Positions 8,815 through 15,046 of a DNA stretch of 26,564 nt are shown here, piece after piece (the stretch's first letter is position 1; the number at the start of each line of letters is the position of its first letter). A model generated the notes under the pieces. That model was given only the letters and a program-made list of their open reading frames with translations, did no database searches and was not told where the DNA came from. Source of the stretch: Deltaproteobacteria bacterium RIFOXYA12_FULL_61_11 (GTDB lineage Bacteria > Bdellovibrionota_F > JAHFAK01 > YA12-FULL-61-11). Where the stretch lies: the NCBI GenBank assembly GCA_001799195.1, contig MGSU01000235.1, positions 10,386 through 36,949 on the forward strand, written 5' to 3'. Position numbers and translations under genes: made by a program.

Positions 8815-9416
8815 CCACCTTTTCCTCAATGCTCACCTCATCCCAGCCCGAACTCGGAGCTATCGAACGTCATCTCGATGGATTGCCGGCACCTGAACGC
8901 CTGCGCCAGGTCCTTGCTCTCGGGCCGTCCCTCCAACGCAGCCTGTGGGAGTTGGCCTCCGCGGGAAAACAACTCGGACCCGAGTATCTCGTCCCGGCCG
9001 ACGCCCCTCCCCTCGCCTTGCACCCCTTCGAGGGCCGCAACTCTCTGCCCGCCTTCTCCCGCTTCGCCAAGGTGTTCTACCGCCAACCCGACGGGGGGCT
9101 CGCCGGCTACAACCGCGCCTGGATCGCGTGGTTGATCGGCAATGGTTATTTCACCTGCGCCCCTCATCCCCAAAAACCCGAGCACGAGCTGCGCATCGAC
9201 TACACGATCCTCCCCCAACACGGCTTGCCCGAGGTCGGACCGGTCCGCTCGAACGACCTCTTCCCGAGTCGCTTCGTGTATGGCGGCATGCGCGACGACC
9301 TGCGCCGCGTGGCGGCCGATGTCCTGATCGGCCGGGCCTTCGATCGCGCGGGCAAGGCCATGGACGCCTGGTTCGTGCTCTGCCGCTGGAACCAACCTAC
9401 CGCAGCGCGAACCTGA
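8811..9416 (+). CDS. Hypothetical protein, translationally coupled to the peptidase
   Basis: I do not recognise this 201-residue protein. The ATG at 8811 has AGGAG eight bases upstream and overlaps the peptidase stop by 4 bases, so a shared role or at least shared expression is likely. There is no signal peptide or membrane segment. The N-terminal 60 residues look helical; residues 75-150 contain several short motifs rich in aromatic residues (LHPFEGRNSLPAFSRFAKVFY, then a Trp-rich stretch AWIAWLIGNGYF). The region RIDYTILP..GLPEVGPVRSND and the late segment WFVLCRW give it a compact, globular look. It ends tail-to-tail with the next gene: the palindrome TGATCA (9414-9419) supplies both stop codons, with no spacer. 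Confidence 0.75.
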   Translation: MTTFSSMLTSSQPELGAIERHLDGLPAPERLRQVLALGPSLQRSLWELASAGKQLGPEYLVPADAPPLALHPFEGRNSLPAFSRFAKVFYRQPDGGLAGYNRAWIAWLIGNGYFTCAPHPQKPEHELRIDYTILPQHGLPEVGPVRSNDLFPSRFVYGGMRDDLRRVAADVLIGRAFDRAGKAMDAWFVLCRWNQPTAART

Positions 9417-10511
9417 TCAGCGTTGGGCCGACAGCGCCTGCATCTTCTGCGCGACGTCCTTGGCAATGGCGGGCTCGACCGGCCGGTAGAACAGATCCTG
9501 GTAACACTCTCGGGAGTCGAGGGCATGTCCCTTGCCGGGGTAGTAATGAAACTGCAGGTTGGACTTCTTCCACACCGAACGGTTGAGGAATTCGATGGCC
9601 CGGGTGTGGTACTCGGGGGTCTGGTTGTCGTAGGTCCCCTGGAAGAAGACGACCGGTACCTCGAGGCCGGAGAGGATCTGCGCCGGTTGGGCGTACTTGG
9701 TCTCTTGGACGATGTAGCTGTTCGGGATGAGCAACTCGTTCAATAAAAGGTTACTGAGACTGCCGCCGCGGAACTCCATGCTGGATAACCGATCGTCGCC
9801 GTCGAGATCAAGCATGGCCCATTGCGCGGTCAGCGCCGCGGTCAGGGGGTGTGCTGGAGTGAGTTCGGCCCGGCTGAGAGAGCGGTCGCGGTCGGCATCG
9901 AGGTCCTGGAACTGCTCCAGGGGCCTGTACACGACCTGCTCGAACACCGCGGTCACGATTGGCGTGGATAGAAAACCGATCAAACCAATCCCTGCGACGA
10001 ATTTTTCCTCCTTGGCTACACGTAGCGCTACGCAGGTGCCCTCGCTGTGTCCGAGCAGCAGCACCGCGGCTCCCGGAAACCGCTCATGGGCGGCGCGGAC
10101 CGCGGCCCGCGCATCTTCAACAAAATAATACAAAGGATTGGCATAAAAGGAACCGTGCTTCTCCTTGGCCTTCGGATCCTTGGCGAGCAGCGCGTTGAGG
10201 ACGTAGGATCGCTTGTGGTAGCGCAACCCGGCCAGCCCGGTCTCGGCGAGCGCGGAGGCGAGGTCGGCGAAGAAGAGATTGCGTTGCTTCCCCACGGTGC
10301 TCGCGGTGAGATCTTCGTCCATGGACTGGGCACCCGAACCGTGCAGCAGCACGACCACGGCGGCCGGTTTCACCCCGGCTCCGCCTTCCGGCAGGGACCA
10401 CTTGGCCGGGAGCGGGAACCCCTCGTGGCCCGCGAGGTCGAAATCGAGTTCGGTGGCGGAAATCAGCGCAGGGACTGCGAAGCAGGCAAGTAGGCAACAG
10501 GTGCGGAACAT
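9417..10511 (-). CDS. Secreted alpha/beta hydrolase with inserted EF-hand pair
   Basis: This is an exported alpha/beta-hydrolase-fold enzyme, 364 residues, with a signal peptide (residues 1-19, ending in LISA). The oxyanion-loop HGSG is at 57-60, the nucleophile elbow GHSEG places Ser156, the acid is probably Asp295 in GTYDNQTP, and the base His329 in GKGHA. Between the elbow and the acid, in the usual cap region, lie two EF-hand loops with ligands in the standard positions: residues 205-216 (Asp205, Asp207, Asp209, Glu216) and 235-246 (Asp235, Asp237, Asp239, Glu246). Calcium could therefore stabilise or control the cap over the active site. The substrate is unknown; peptidase or esterase activity is possible. 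The start follows a GAGG. A promoter-like sequence lies about 30 bases upstream. Confidence 0.88.
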   Translation of the reverse strand: MFRTCCLLACFAVPALISATELDFDLAGHEGFPLPAKWSLPEGGAGVKPAAVVVLLHGSGAQSMDEDLTASTVGKQRNLFFADLASALAETGLAGLRYHKRSYVLNALLAKDPKAKEKHGSFYANPLYYFVEDARAAVRAAHERFPGAAVLLLGHSEGTCVALRVAKEEKFVAGIGLIGFLSTPIVTAVFEQVVYRPLEQFQDLDADRDRSLSRAELTPAHPLTAALTAQWAMLDLDGDDRLSSMEFRGGSLSNLLLNELLIPNSYIVQETKYAQPAQILSGLEVPVVFFQGTYDNQTPEYHTRAIEFLNRSVWKKSNLQFHYYPGKGHALDSRECYQDLFYRPVEPAIAKDVAQKMQALSAQR

Positions 10512-10541
10512 GGGGACCTCGTTGCAATCGTTGAACAGCGC

Positions 10542-10570
10542 ATCCTACCTGCTCCTTCGGGGACTGACAA
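10542..10570 (-). promoter_or_regulatory. Sigma-70-like promoter for EF-hand hydrolase
   Basis: On the minus strand, TTGTCA (10570-10565), a 17-base spacer and TAGGAT (10547-10542) precede the hydrolase start at 10511. The -10 box resembles that of the efflux operon (TAGGCT), with the same spacing. Confidence 0.5.
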
Positions 10571-10612
10571 GGGCGGCGGTTAACATCCGATGATGGGCGA
10601 TCGAAGCACACT

Positions 10613-12088
10613 TCACGGCAAGTTGAGACAGCCGAAAGGCCAGTCGTAGGTCCAGGCCACACCGCAACGCTGGCCGCAACCGGCACAGGTTTCGGGTTTG
10701 CAGTACTTGCGCTCGGCCCAGCAGCAAGCGCAGGGATCGTTTGTGCAGCACACCGGCTCTGCCCAACAATACGTACCGAGACGCGCCGGATCTGGACCGG
10801 TCCCGGCCGGGCAGTCGCCGAGCAGGGCGCTGCGCGAACAGTCGTCGTAGCAGATGGTCGGGTCGCAGGTACAGCTACCCACGGGGACCCCGGGGGGCAG
10901 TCCCTTCGGAGCCCCGTCGGGTAACGGATCGGTGTGATCGGGCAACTCAGGATCCGTGGGAGCCGAGATAGTATCCTGCCACCAGTCGCCTTTCGAGCGC
11001 GGATCCATATAACTGCCACTATCACGCACCGCGACCTTGACCTCGTTGGAACCTGCCGTGCCCAGCACTTCACCCCCGCGCACCGCAGGCAGCTCGATCC
11101 TTCCGGCCGCGTCGAGTTCGCGGTAGCGAGCCAACAGAGCAGGATCGGCACAGAAACCCTCAAGGTGAACCGTATAGCCGTCGATGGCCGTGTCCGCTCC
11201 GTTCACGGTCAAGGTGAGCGCGCTGGTCGAGGCATAGAGAACCAGGTACTGTGCTCCGTTTCCCAGGTCGTAGCCACAACGCGGCGCCAGGACCCCCTGG
11301 CCGGGCTCGGCACGCAGGCCAAGCAGGCTGACAGGCCAAGCCGTCTCGACTTCGTTCTTGGGGGCTTGCCGTTCCCAGTCCCATTGGTGCACCTGGTAGG
11401 CTGCGGTGAAATCTGCCCCTCTGCCGAGGATGGTGCCGAGTTGCGGCGCCTTAGGGTCAGGCGGTTCTCCGGCCGGGGGTCCGTAGGCGACGAGGCGCAG
11501 ATCCTGTTCCACGCGGGTGAAGCCGCGCAGTGCGAGATTGATTTCTGGGTTGCGCTCGGCTCCGGGCGCGGGTGCCGAGACGCGCAGCGCCGCGTAGCTT
11601 CGGGAGGACTTCGCAGGGCACGTTGTGGTCGAGCCGGGTGGTTGGTCTGTGCCCTGTCCTGCGCTCAAGCAGGTCCCCTGCTGGGTCTGGTCCCACTCCC
11701 GACCGCACTTTTTGCGCCCGTCCACGCAGCGTTCCGGCCGGCAGTATTTCAGCTCGGGCAGGCAACAGGCGTCGGGATCCTGCAAACAGCACAGCGGCTC
11801 GTGCGTACAGAATCCTGCCATGAGTTCGGACGGGGGTTGATGCACCTCGGCACAGGGAGCTAAGTCTGAGCTGCGCGAACAGTCGGCTAGGCAGGTCGTT
11901 CCGGCGCAGGCACAAGCACTCGGCGTTGCGGGATCACCGCTCGGATCGGCAACCAGCGAGTCGTCGGAGGGCTCTTGTGGCGGCAGAATCGCTTGCGAGG
12001 CGTCTTCAGCCGGTTCGATCGAACGCAGGGTACAGGAAGCGAGCAGGAGTAACGGCAGGAGCACGAGCATGGGTGGACGAAGACTCAT
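10613..12088 (-). CDS. Lipoprotein with two 14-cysteine modules
   Basis: This is a 491-residue lipoprotein. A signal peptide ends in the lipobox LASC, so Cys19 should carry the lipid. Residues 20-57 are a Pro/Asp/Ser-rich linker. Residues 58-141 and 405-488 are two copies of the same cysteine-rich module: they align without a gap at an offset of 347, and all 14 cysteines coincide (first copy 59, 61, 66, 70, 79, 94, 100, 101, 108, 109, 116, 121, 128, 140). Shared blocks include DCSRS, EPxCC, ACC, E-KYC-PE-C and CG--W. Between them, residues about 165-380 look beta-rich and may form one or two beta-sandwich domains. No family was recognised. The start has no clear ribosome site. The modules should be heavily disulphide-bonded or metal-binding outside the cytoplasm. 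Confidence 0.85.
   Translation of the reverse strand: MSLRPPMLVLLPLLLLASCTLRSIEPAEDASQAILPPQEPSDDSLVADPSGDPATPSACACAGTTCLADCSRSSDLAPCAEVHQPPSELMAGFCTHEPLCCLQDPDACCLPELKYCRPERCVDGRKKCGREWDQTQQGTCLSAGQGTDQPPGSTTTCPAKSSRSYAALRVSAPAPGAERNPEINLALRGFTRVEQDLRLVAYGPPAGEPPDPKAPQLGTILGRGADFTAAYQVHQWDWERQAPKNEVETAWPVSLLGLRAEPGQGVLAPRCGYDLGNGAQYLVLYASTSALTLTVNGADTAIDGYTVHLEGFCADPALLARYRELDAAGRIELPAVRGGEVLGTAGSNEVKVAVRDSGSYMDPRSKGDWWQDTISAPTDPELPDHTDPLPDGAPKGLPPGVPVGSCTCDPTICYDDCSRSALLGDCPAGTGPDPARLGTYCWAEPVCCTNDPCACCWAERKYCKPETCAGCGQRCGVAWTYDWPFGCLNLP
10625..10876 (-). repeat. C-terminal copy of the 14-cysteine module
   Basis: Encodes residues 405-488 of the lipoprotein. All 14 cysteines match the N-terminal copy without gaps; Cys453 and Cys471 are two further cysteines found only in this copy. 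The two copies are divergent in DNA, so the duplication is old. Confidence 0.85.
11666..11917 (-). repeat. N-terminal copy of the 14-cysteine module
   Basis: Encodes residues 58-141 of the lipoprotein, directly after the Pro/Asp-rich linker. It is the partner of the copy at 10625-10876, in the same orientation and of the same 84-residue length. Confidence 0.85.
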
Positions 12089-12155
12089 GGGTTATGGCAG
12101 CGCAACGCGCTTGACCAGCTAGGCTGGCAGGAGAAGTCCGGACGTGCTCCGCCCA

Positions 12156-12458
12156 TTACCGGCCGTCGAGGTCGACTTCCTCGGGGACCTCGTCCCAGGG
12201 CGCGGGCAGGTCATTGAAGGGGAAGGGTGGCCGGTCGGCGAGCAGTGTCATGTAGCGGATGAGCTGGTAGTCGTAAGCGGCGAGGTGGTTGCAGAACACG
12301 CGCAGCCGCTTGTTCTCCTGCAAGGTGCAGAGGAGCAAGATGTATTGGACGAGGATACACAGCGCGACGAGGGTGCGCACGATGCTGAAGGCGATAAACG
12401 CAATCACGGTCCTGAGTAGGCGCCACAGCACCTGGCTACGCGTCCTTTCCATTGTCAT
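12156..12458 (-). CDS. DUF4389 domain membrane protein
   Basis: This is a small inner-membrane protein of 100 residues whose function is unknown. One long or two short hydrophobic helices span residues 10-45 (LLRTVIAFIAFSIVRTLVAL, then ILVQYILLLCTL), followed by NKRLRVFCNHLAAYDYQLIRYMT and the family-like ADRPPFPFNDLP. Together these match the DUF4389 pattern. The ATG at 12458 is preferred because GAGAGG stands six bases upstream; an in-frame TTG at 12488 would overlap the end of the preceding gene and has no better site. It lies 26 bases after the secreted cysteine-peptidase-like gene on the same strand, so both are probably co-transcribed. Confidence 0.72.
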   Translation of the reverse strand: MTMERTRSQVLWRLLRTVIAFIAFSIVRTLVALCILVQYILLLCTLQENKRLRVFCNHLAAYDYQLIRYMTLLADRPPFPFNDLPAPWDEVPEEVDLDGR

Positions 12459-12484
12459 CTGGGACCTCTCAAGATAGAGTTTTT

Positions 12485-13267
12485 TCAATCACACAGGGAA
12501 TACTGGCTGTCGGGCGTAACGTGGAAGACCGGTTTTGTATTGCCGATCGTCCGGGTCAGCTCGGCGTTGAGCAGATAGTTGAGGGATCGGAAGCTCAGGT
12601 TGTCATTGGGGTCATAGACCGAAAGAGTCAATCGATGGGTCCCATTGCCGAGCCGTACGATGGTCACTCCTCTGACCAGGACGACGTGCATGGGATAGAG
12701 GATGAACGCGGTCTTGCCGGAGTTGAGGAGCGCCTTGATCTCGGAGAGCGCTCTGGCATCCGTTTCCGGGGAATAGTTTGTCAGACCCGACTTCAGACCG
12801 ATATAGTGCTTGGCAGTATCACGCAGGGTCAAGAAAGCGTTCTCGTACACCGACTGCTGTTGGAACCAGGGTAAATAGTCCTTACACATCTCACGCAGGG
12901 AGCAATATCCCTCGATGGGGACGCGTTCGCTGCAATTGTACCGGTGGAGGGAGAGGGCTTTCTTCACCGAGCGCCGTAATTCCTCCTCAGTCGGTTTTTT
13001 CCCGCTGCAGGTCAACTCGACATTGTTCAGGAACGCCCGGGTCACCCCGACCAAGCCCTGACATGCGCCGCCTTTATCGGCAATGTTCTGGAGGGGTGGC
13101 CACACTTTACCGACGAAGGTGCTGGGTTGGTTGATGAAACACAGGGCATCGGTTTCCAGGGAGAACGGCACTTCGACCGAAGAGACAAGCTCGTCCTCGA
13201 CGGCAGCGCAGGGGATACTGAGGAGAAGAGTCACTACCACAAGGACAACGCGCCCACTGACACCCAT
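12485..13267 (-). CDS. Secreted protein with papain-like Cys/His/Asp pattern
   Basis: I do not recognise a named family for this 260-residue protein. Residues 1-22 form a signal peptide (hydrophobic core VVLVVVTLLL); Cys20 is preceded by Pro, so it is not a good lipobox. The pattern GGACQGLVGVTRAFL (Cys69 at a helix start), PMHVVLVRGV (His194) and VYDPND (Asp219) is the order and local setting seen in C39-like and related papain-fold cysteine peptidases or transglutaminases. Six other cysteines (Cys43, 87, 112, 122, 128, 259) could form disulphides. A cysteine hydrolase acting in the periplasm or outside is therefore inferred. The last codons nearly reach the DUF4389 gene, which may be a membrane partner. 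Confidence 0.7.
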   Translation of the reverse strand: MGVSGRVVLVVVTLLLSIPCAAVEDELVSSVEVPFSLETDALCFINQPSTFVGKVWPPLQNIADKGGACQGLVGVTRAFLNNVELTCSGKKPTEEELRRSVKKALSLHRYNCSERVPIEGYCSLREMCKDYLPWFQQQSVYENAFLTLRDTAKHYIGLKSGLTNYSPETDARALSEIKALLNSGKTAFILYPMHVVLVRGVTIVRLGNGTHRLTLSVYDPNDNLSFRSLNYLLNAELTRTIGNTKPVFHVTPDSQYSLCD

Positions 13268-13337
13268 GGTATTCCCCCCGAGTGGAAAACCTGCCGACCA
13301 TAGCAGACAATCGCGAAAAAGGCGAGTTCGACCGAGC

Positions 13338-13366
13338 TTGGCACGGCAAAAACTATGGAGTAGGTA
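13338..13366 (+). promoter_or_regulatory. Sigma-70-like promoter for yceH
   Basis: TTGGCA at 13338-13343, a 17-base spacer and TAGGTA at 13361-13366 precede the yceH start at 13401. The -10 TAGG form recurs at other promoters in this window. The -35 also looks like a sigma-54 -24 element (TTGGCACG), but no GC is present at -12. Confidence 0.4.
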
Positions 13367-13400
13367 GGAATAGGAGCAAAGCTATAGATAAGGAGATCCC

Positions 13401-14096
13401 ATGCAACCGCCGATCACCCCGGAGGATGCCCGTATCCTGGGCGCCCTGATCGAGAAAGAGCTCACCACCCCGGAATACTATCCTCTCTCGCTCAACTACC
13501 TGGTCAATGCGTGCAACCAGAAATCCAACCGTGACCCGGTGACCGCCTACGAGGAGATGCAGGTCAACCTGCGTTGCAAAGAATTGGCCTTGCGCAACTT
13601 TGTCCGCACCACGCGCCCCAGCGACAGCAGGGTCTTCAAATATGCGCAAACCCTGAGTGATGCCCTGGCCCTCACCGGGGCCCAAACGGCAATCCTCTGT
13701 GAATTGCTGCTCCGCGGTTCCCAGACTCTCGGCGAGCTGCGCGGGCGGGCTTCGCGATTGCACCCCTTCGAAGACCTGGGGAGCGTCGAGGCCGTTCTCG
13801 ACCAACTCCAACATTCCGACCCCTGGCCCCTGGTGATCAAATTACCCCGCCGTACCGGACAGAAAGAGATGCGCTACGCGCATCTCCTGTGCGGACCTCC
13901 GAACGATGAGGTCGAGGAACCGGCTCCTCTGCCCCACGGGCACACCCCCTCTTCTCTCATCGCAGACACCGAAGCGGCCATGGAAACCCAAAGAGAATTG
14001 GAAGCAAGGGTGGCAGCGCTCGAACAGGCGGTGGCTTCCCTGCGGATGAAGATCGAAAGGCTGAGTACGACCTTGGCGACCCTGAGCGGGGAATAA
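13401..14096 (+). CDS. yceH: YceH family protein (DUF480/UPF0502)
   Basis: This 231-residue protein belongs to the DUF480 family, which folds as tandem winged-helix domains and probably binds nucleic acid or proteins; its role is not established. The family opening (EDARILGALIEKELTTPEYYPLSLNYLVNACNQKSNR) is plainly present at residues 8-44, as are the RVFKYAQ segment near 77 and the RGSQTLGELRGRA segment near 105-117 that starts the second domain. Residues about 190-228 form a heptad-patterned coiled coil, which is common in the family. AAGGAG at 13390-13395 fixes the ATG start. The FmdB-type gene follows 74 bases later on the same strand. Confidence 0.95.
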   Translation: MQPPITPEDARILGALIEKELTTPEYYPLSLNYLVNACNQKSNRDPVTAYEEMQVNLRCKELALRNFVRTTRPSDSRVFKYAQTLSDALALTGAQTAILCELLLRGSQTLGELRGRASRLHPFEDLGSVEAVLDQLQHSDPWPLVIKLPRRTGQKEMRYAHLLCGPPNDEVEEPAPLPHGHTPSSLIADTEAAMETQRELEARVAALEQAVASLRMKIERLSTTLATLSGE

Positions 14097-14170
14097 ATCC
14101 GACTTGCAAATAACCAGCGGCTGATTACTATTGCGCGGTCGCGAACTCAACGAGAATGAGGAGAGACCCC

Positions 14171-14413
14171 ATGCCGATCTTTGAATATCGCTGTCAGGAC
14201 TGCAGTCACCTCGCCGAATTCATCGTCACAGCTTCTACCGAGAACCACACCAAGAGTTGTCCGAAATGCCAGGGTACTCGCCTCGTCAAGGTGTTCTCGG
14301 TACCTGCGAAAGCCGTGGTCGGCGAAAGTTTCGGCTCTTGTGATTCCTGCGATTCGCCCAGTGCGCCGAGCGGTGGCTGTTCTTTCCCTGGCGGCTGTTG
14401 TCCCAATTGCTGA
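14171..14413 (+). CDS. FmdB-family zinc ribbon protein
   Basis: This 80-residue protein has the FmdB/CxxC zinc-ribbon start MPIFEYRCQDC. Zinc ligands are Cys8, Cys11, Cys30 and Cys33, and the segment LVKVFSVPAK follows as in the family. The tail has a second cluster of seven cysteines (SCDSC...GGC...GGCCPNC), rich in Gly and Ser, which is common in short family members. FmdB-type proteins are small proteins of unknown detailed role, once linked to regulation of formamidase. The ATG at 14171 is preferred over one at 14156 because AGGAGAG lies just upstream and homology begins at MPIFEY. Confidence 0.9.
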   Translation: MPIFEYRCQDCSHLAEFIVTASTENHTKSCPKCQGTRLVKVFSVPAKAVVGESFGSCDSCDSPSAPSGGCSFPGGCCPNC

Positions 14414-14433
14414 AAGCCCAAGCCACTCGAGGG

Positions 14434-14462
14434 TTGACAGTACGACCTATCTTTCATATCAC
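14434..14462 (+). promoter_or_regulatory. Sigma-70-like promoter for cysteine-rich lipoprotein
   Basis: A perfect TTGACA at 14434-14439, a 17-base spacer and TATCAC at 14457-14462 lie between the zinc ribbon gene and the cysteine-rich lipoprotein (start 14516), giving a leader of about 45 bases. Confidence 0.45.
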
Positions 14463-14515
14463 CTGCAAACCGTCGCCGCGTCGCGACTGTCCTTATTTCC
14501 ACCGTGGAGGTTCCC

Positions 14516-14875
14516 ATGCGTCTGTTCATCATCATCCCCATCGCTTTCGGACTGGTCTTCGGCCTGGGTTGTACTCCGAAGCAAGAAGGTGCGGCCACGA
14601 CCACCTGCGCGAAGAAGGATTGTGCCAAGTGCGAGAAATGCGACTGTGGTAAGTCCGACTGCGTCAAATGCCAGAAATGCGACTGCAGTAAATCCGACTG
14701 CCCGAAGTGCCACAAATGCAACTGTGGTAAACCCGATTGCCTCAAGTGCCAGAAATGCGACTGTGGTAAAGCCGACTGCCCGAAGTGCAATCCCCCGGCC
14801 GCTCCAGCCACAACCTCGAACGAATCCACTCCGGTCACCACGCCTCCGGCTGCTCCGGCACCGACCAGCAACTGA
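14516..14875 (+). CDS. Metallothionein-like cysteine-repeat lipoprotein
   Basis: This is a 119-residue lipoprotein. The signal peptide ends in FGLGC, so Cys19 should be lipidated and the protein anchored to a membrane. After a short linker, residues 42-93 are four 13-residue repeats of the form C-x-C-x-K-x-D-C-x-K-C-x-K, and residues 31-41 are a degenerate first half-repeat. The protein has 19 cysteines besides Cys19, many in CxC and CxxC pairs with Lys and Asp between them. This resembles metallothioneins and other soft-metal binders, so metal capture at the cell envelope is the simplest guess. The tail is Pro/Ala/Thr-rich. The ATG at 14516 follows GTGGAGG; an upstream ATG at 14504 would spoil the signal peptide. 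Confidence 0.88.
   Translation: MRLFIIIPIAFGLVFGLGCTPKQEGAATTTCAKKDCAKCEKCDCGKSDCVKCQKCDCSKSDCPKCHKCNCGKPDCLKCQKCDCGKADCPKCNPPAAPATTSNESTPVTTPPAAPAPTSN
14639..14794 (+). repeat. Four 39-bp coding repeats (13-residue Cys units)
   Basis: Four in-frame 39-base units (14639, 14678, 14717, 14756) encode the cysteine repeats. The units differ mostly at third positions and at a few variable residues, so they are old tandem duplications kept by selection. Confidence 0.92.
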
Positions 14876-14992
14876 TCTCCCATCGAGCTATAGCCCCATC
14901 CGCTCCGCACCACAACCACTATCTTCCTCAGTTTTGAACACAGTTTATTATTTATTTATTTGATATTTATTGTATTTAATCGAAAATACTCA

Positions 14993-15008
14993 TGGCACTT
15001 TTTTTGCT
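14993..15008 (+). promoter_or_regulatory. Sigma-54 (RpoN) promoter of the exported ClpP-like protease
   Basis: TGGCAC at 14993-14998 and TTGCT at 15004-15008 match the -24/-12 consensus, with GG and GC exactly 12 bases apart. Transcription should start near 15019, leaving a 28-base leader with GGAGG before the ATG at 15047. Directly upstream is an AT-rich stretch (14935-14990) with an inverted repeat, GTATTT at 14972-14977 and AAATAC at 14984-14989, which could bend DNA or bind IHF. A sigma-54 activator gene lies 1.5 kb away. Confidence 0.85.
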
Positions 15009-15046
15009 TTAAGTGCAAACAACTGTGCTGATGACCTGGAGGTCAC

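Noticed and set aside
12459-12488. TTG start for the DUF4389 gene
   Set aside because: The ATG at 12458 has a proper GAGAGG site, and the extension would overlap the end of the upstream gene.
13338-13353. Sigma-54 promoter before yceH
   Set aside because: TTGGCACG fits the -24 element, but the -13/-12 bases are AC instead of GC; a sigma-70 promoter fits better.
14639-14794. CRISPR-like array
   Set aside because: The 39-base repeats are contiguous, in frame and encode cysteine units; there are no spacers.
14206-14919. Long antisense frame (237 codons) over the zinc ribbon and cysteine-rich genes
   Set aside because: It mirrors the low-complexity cysteine repeats and has no ribosome site or recognisable domain.
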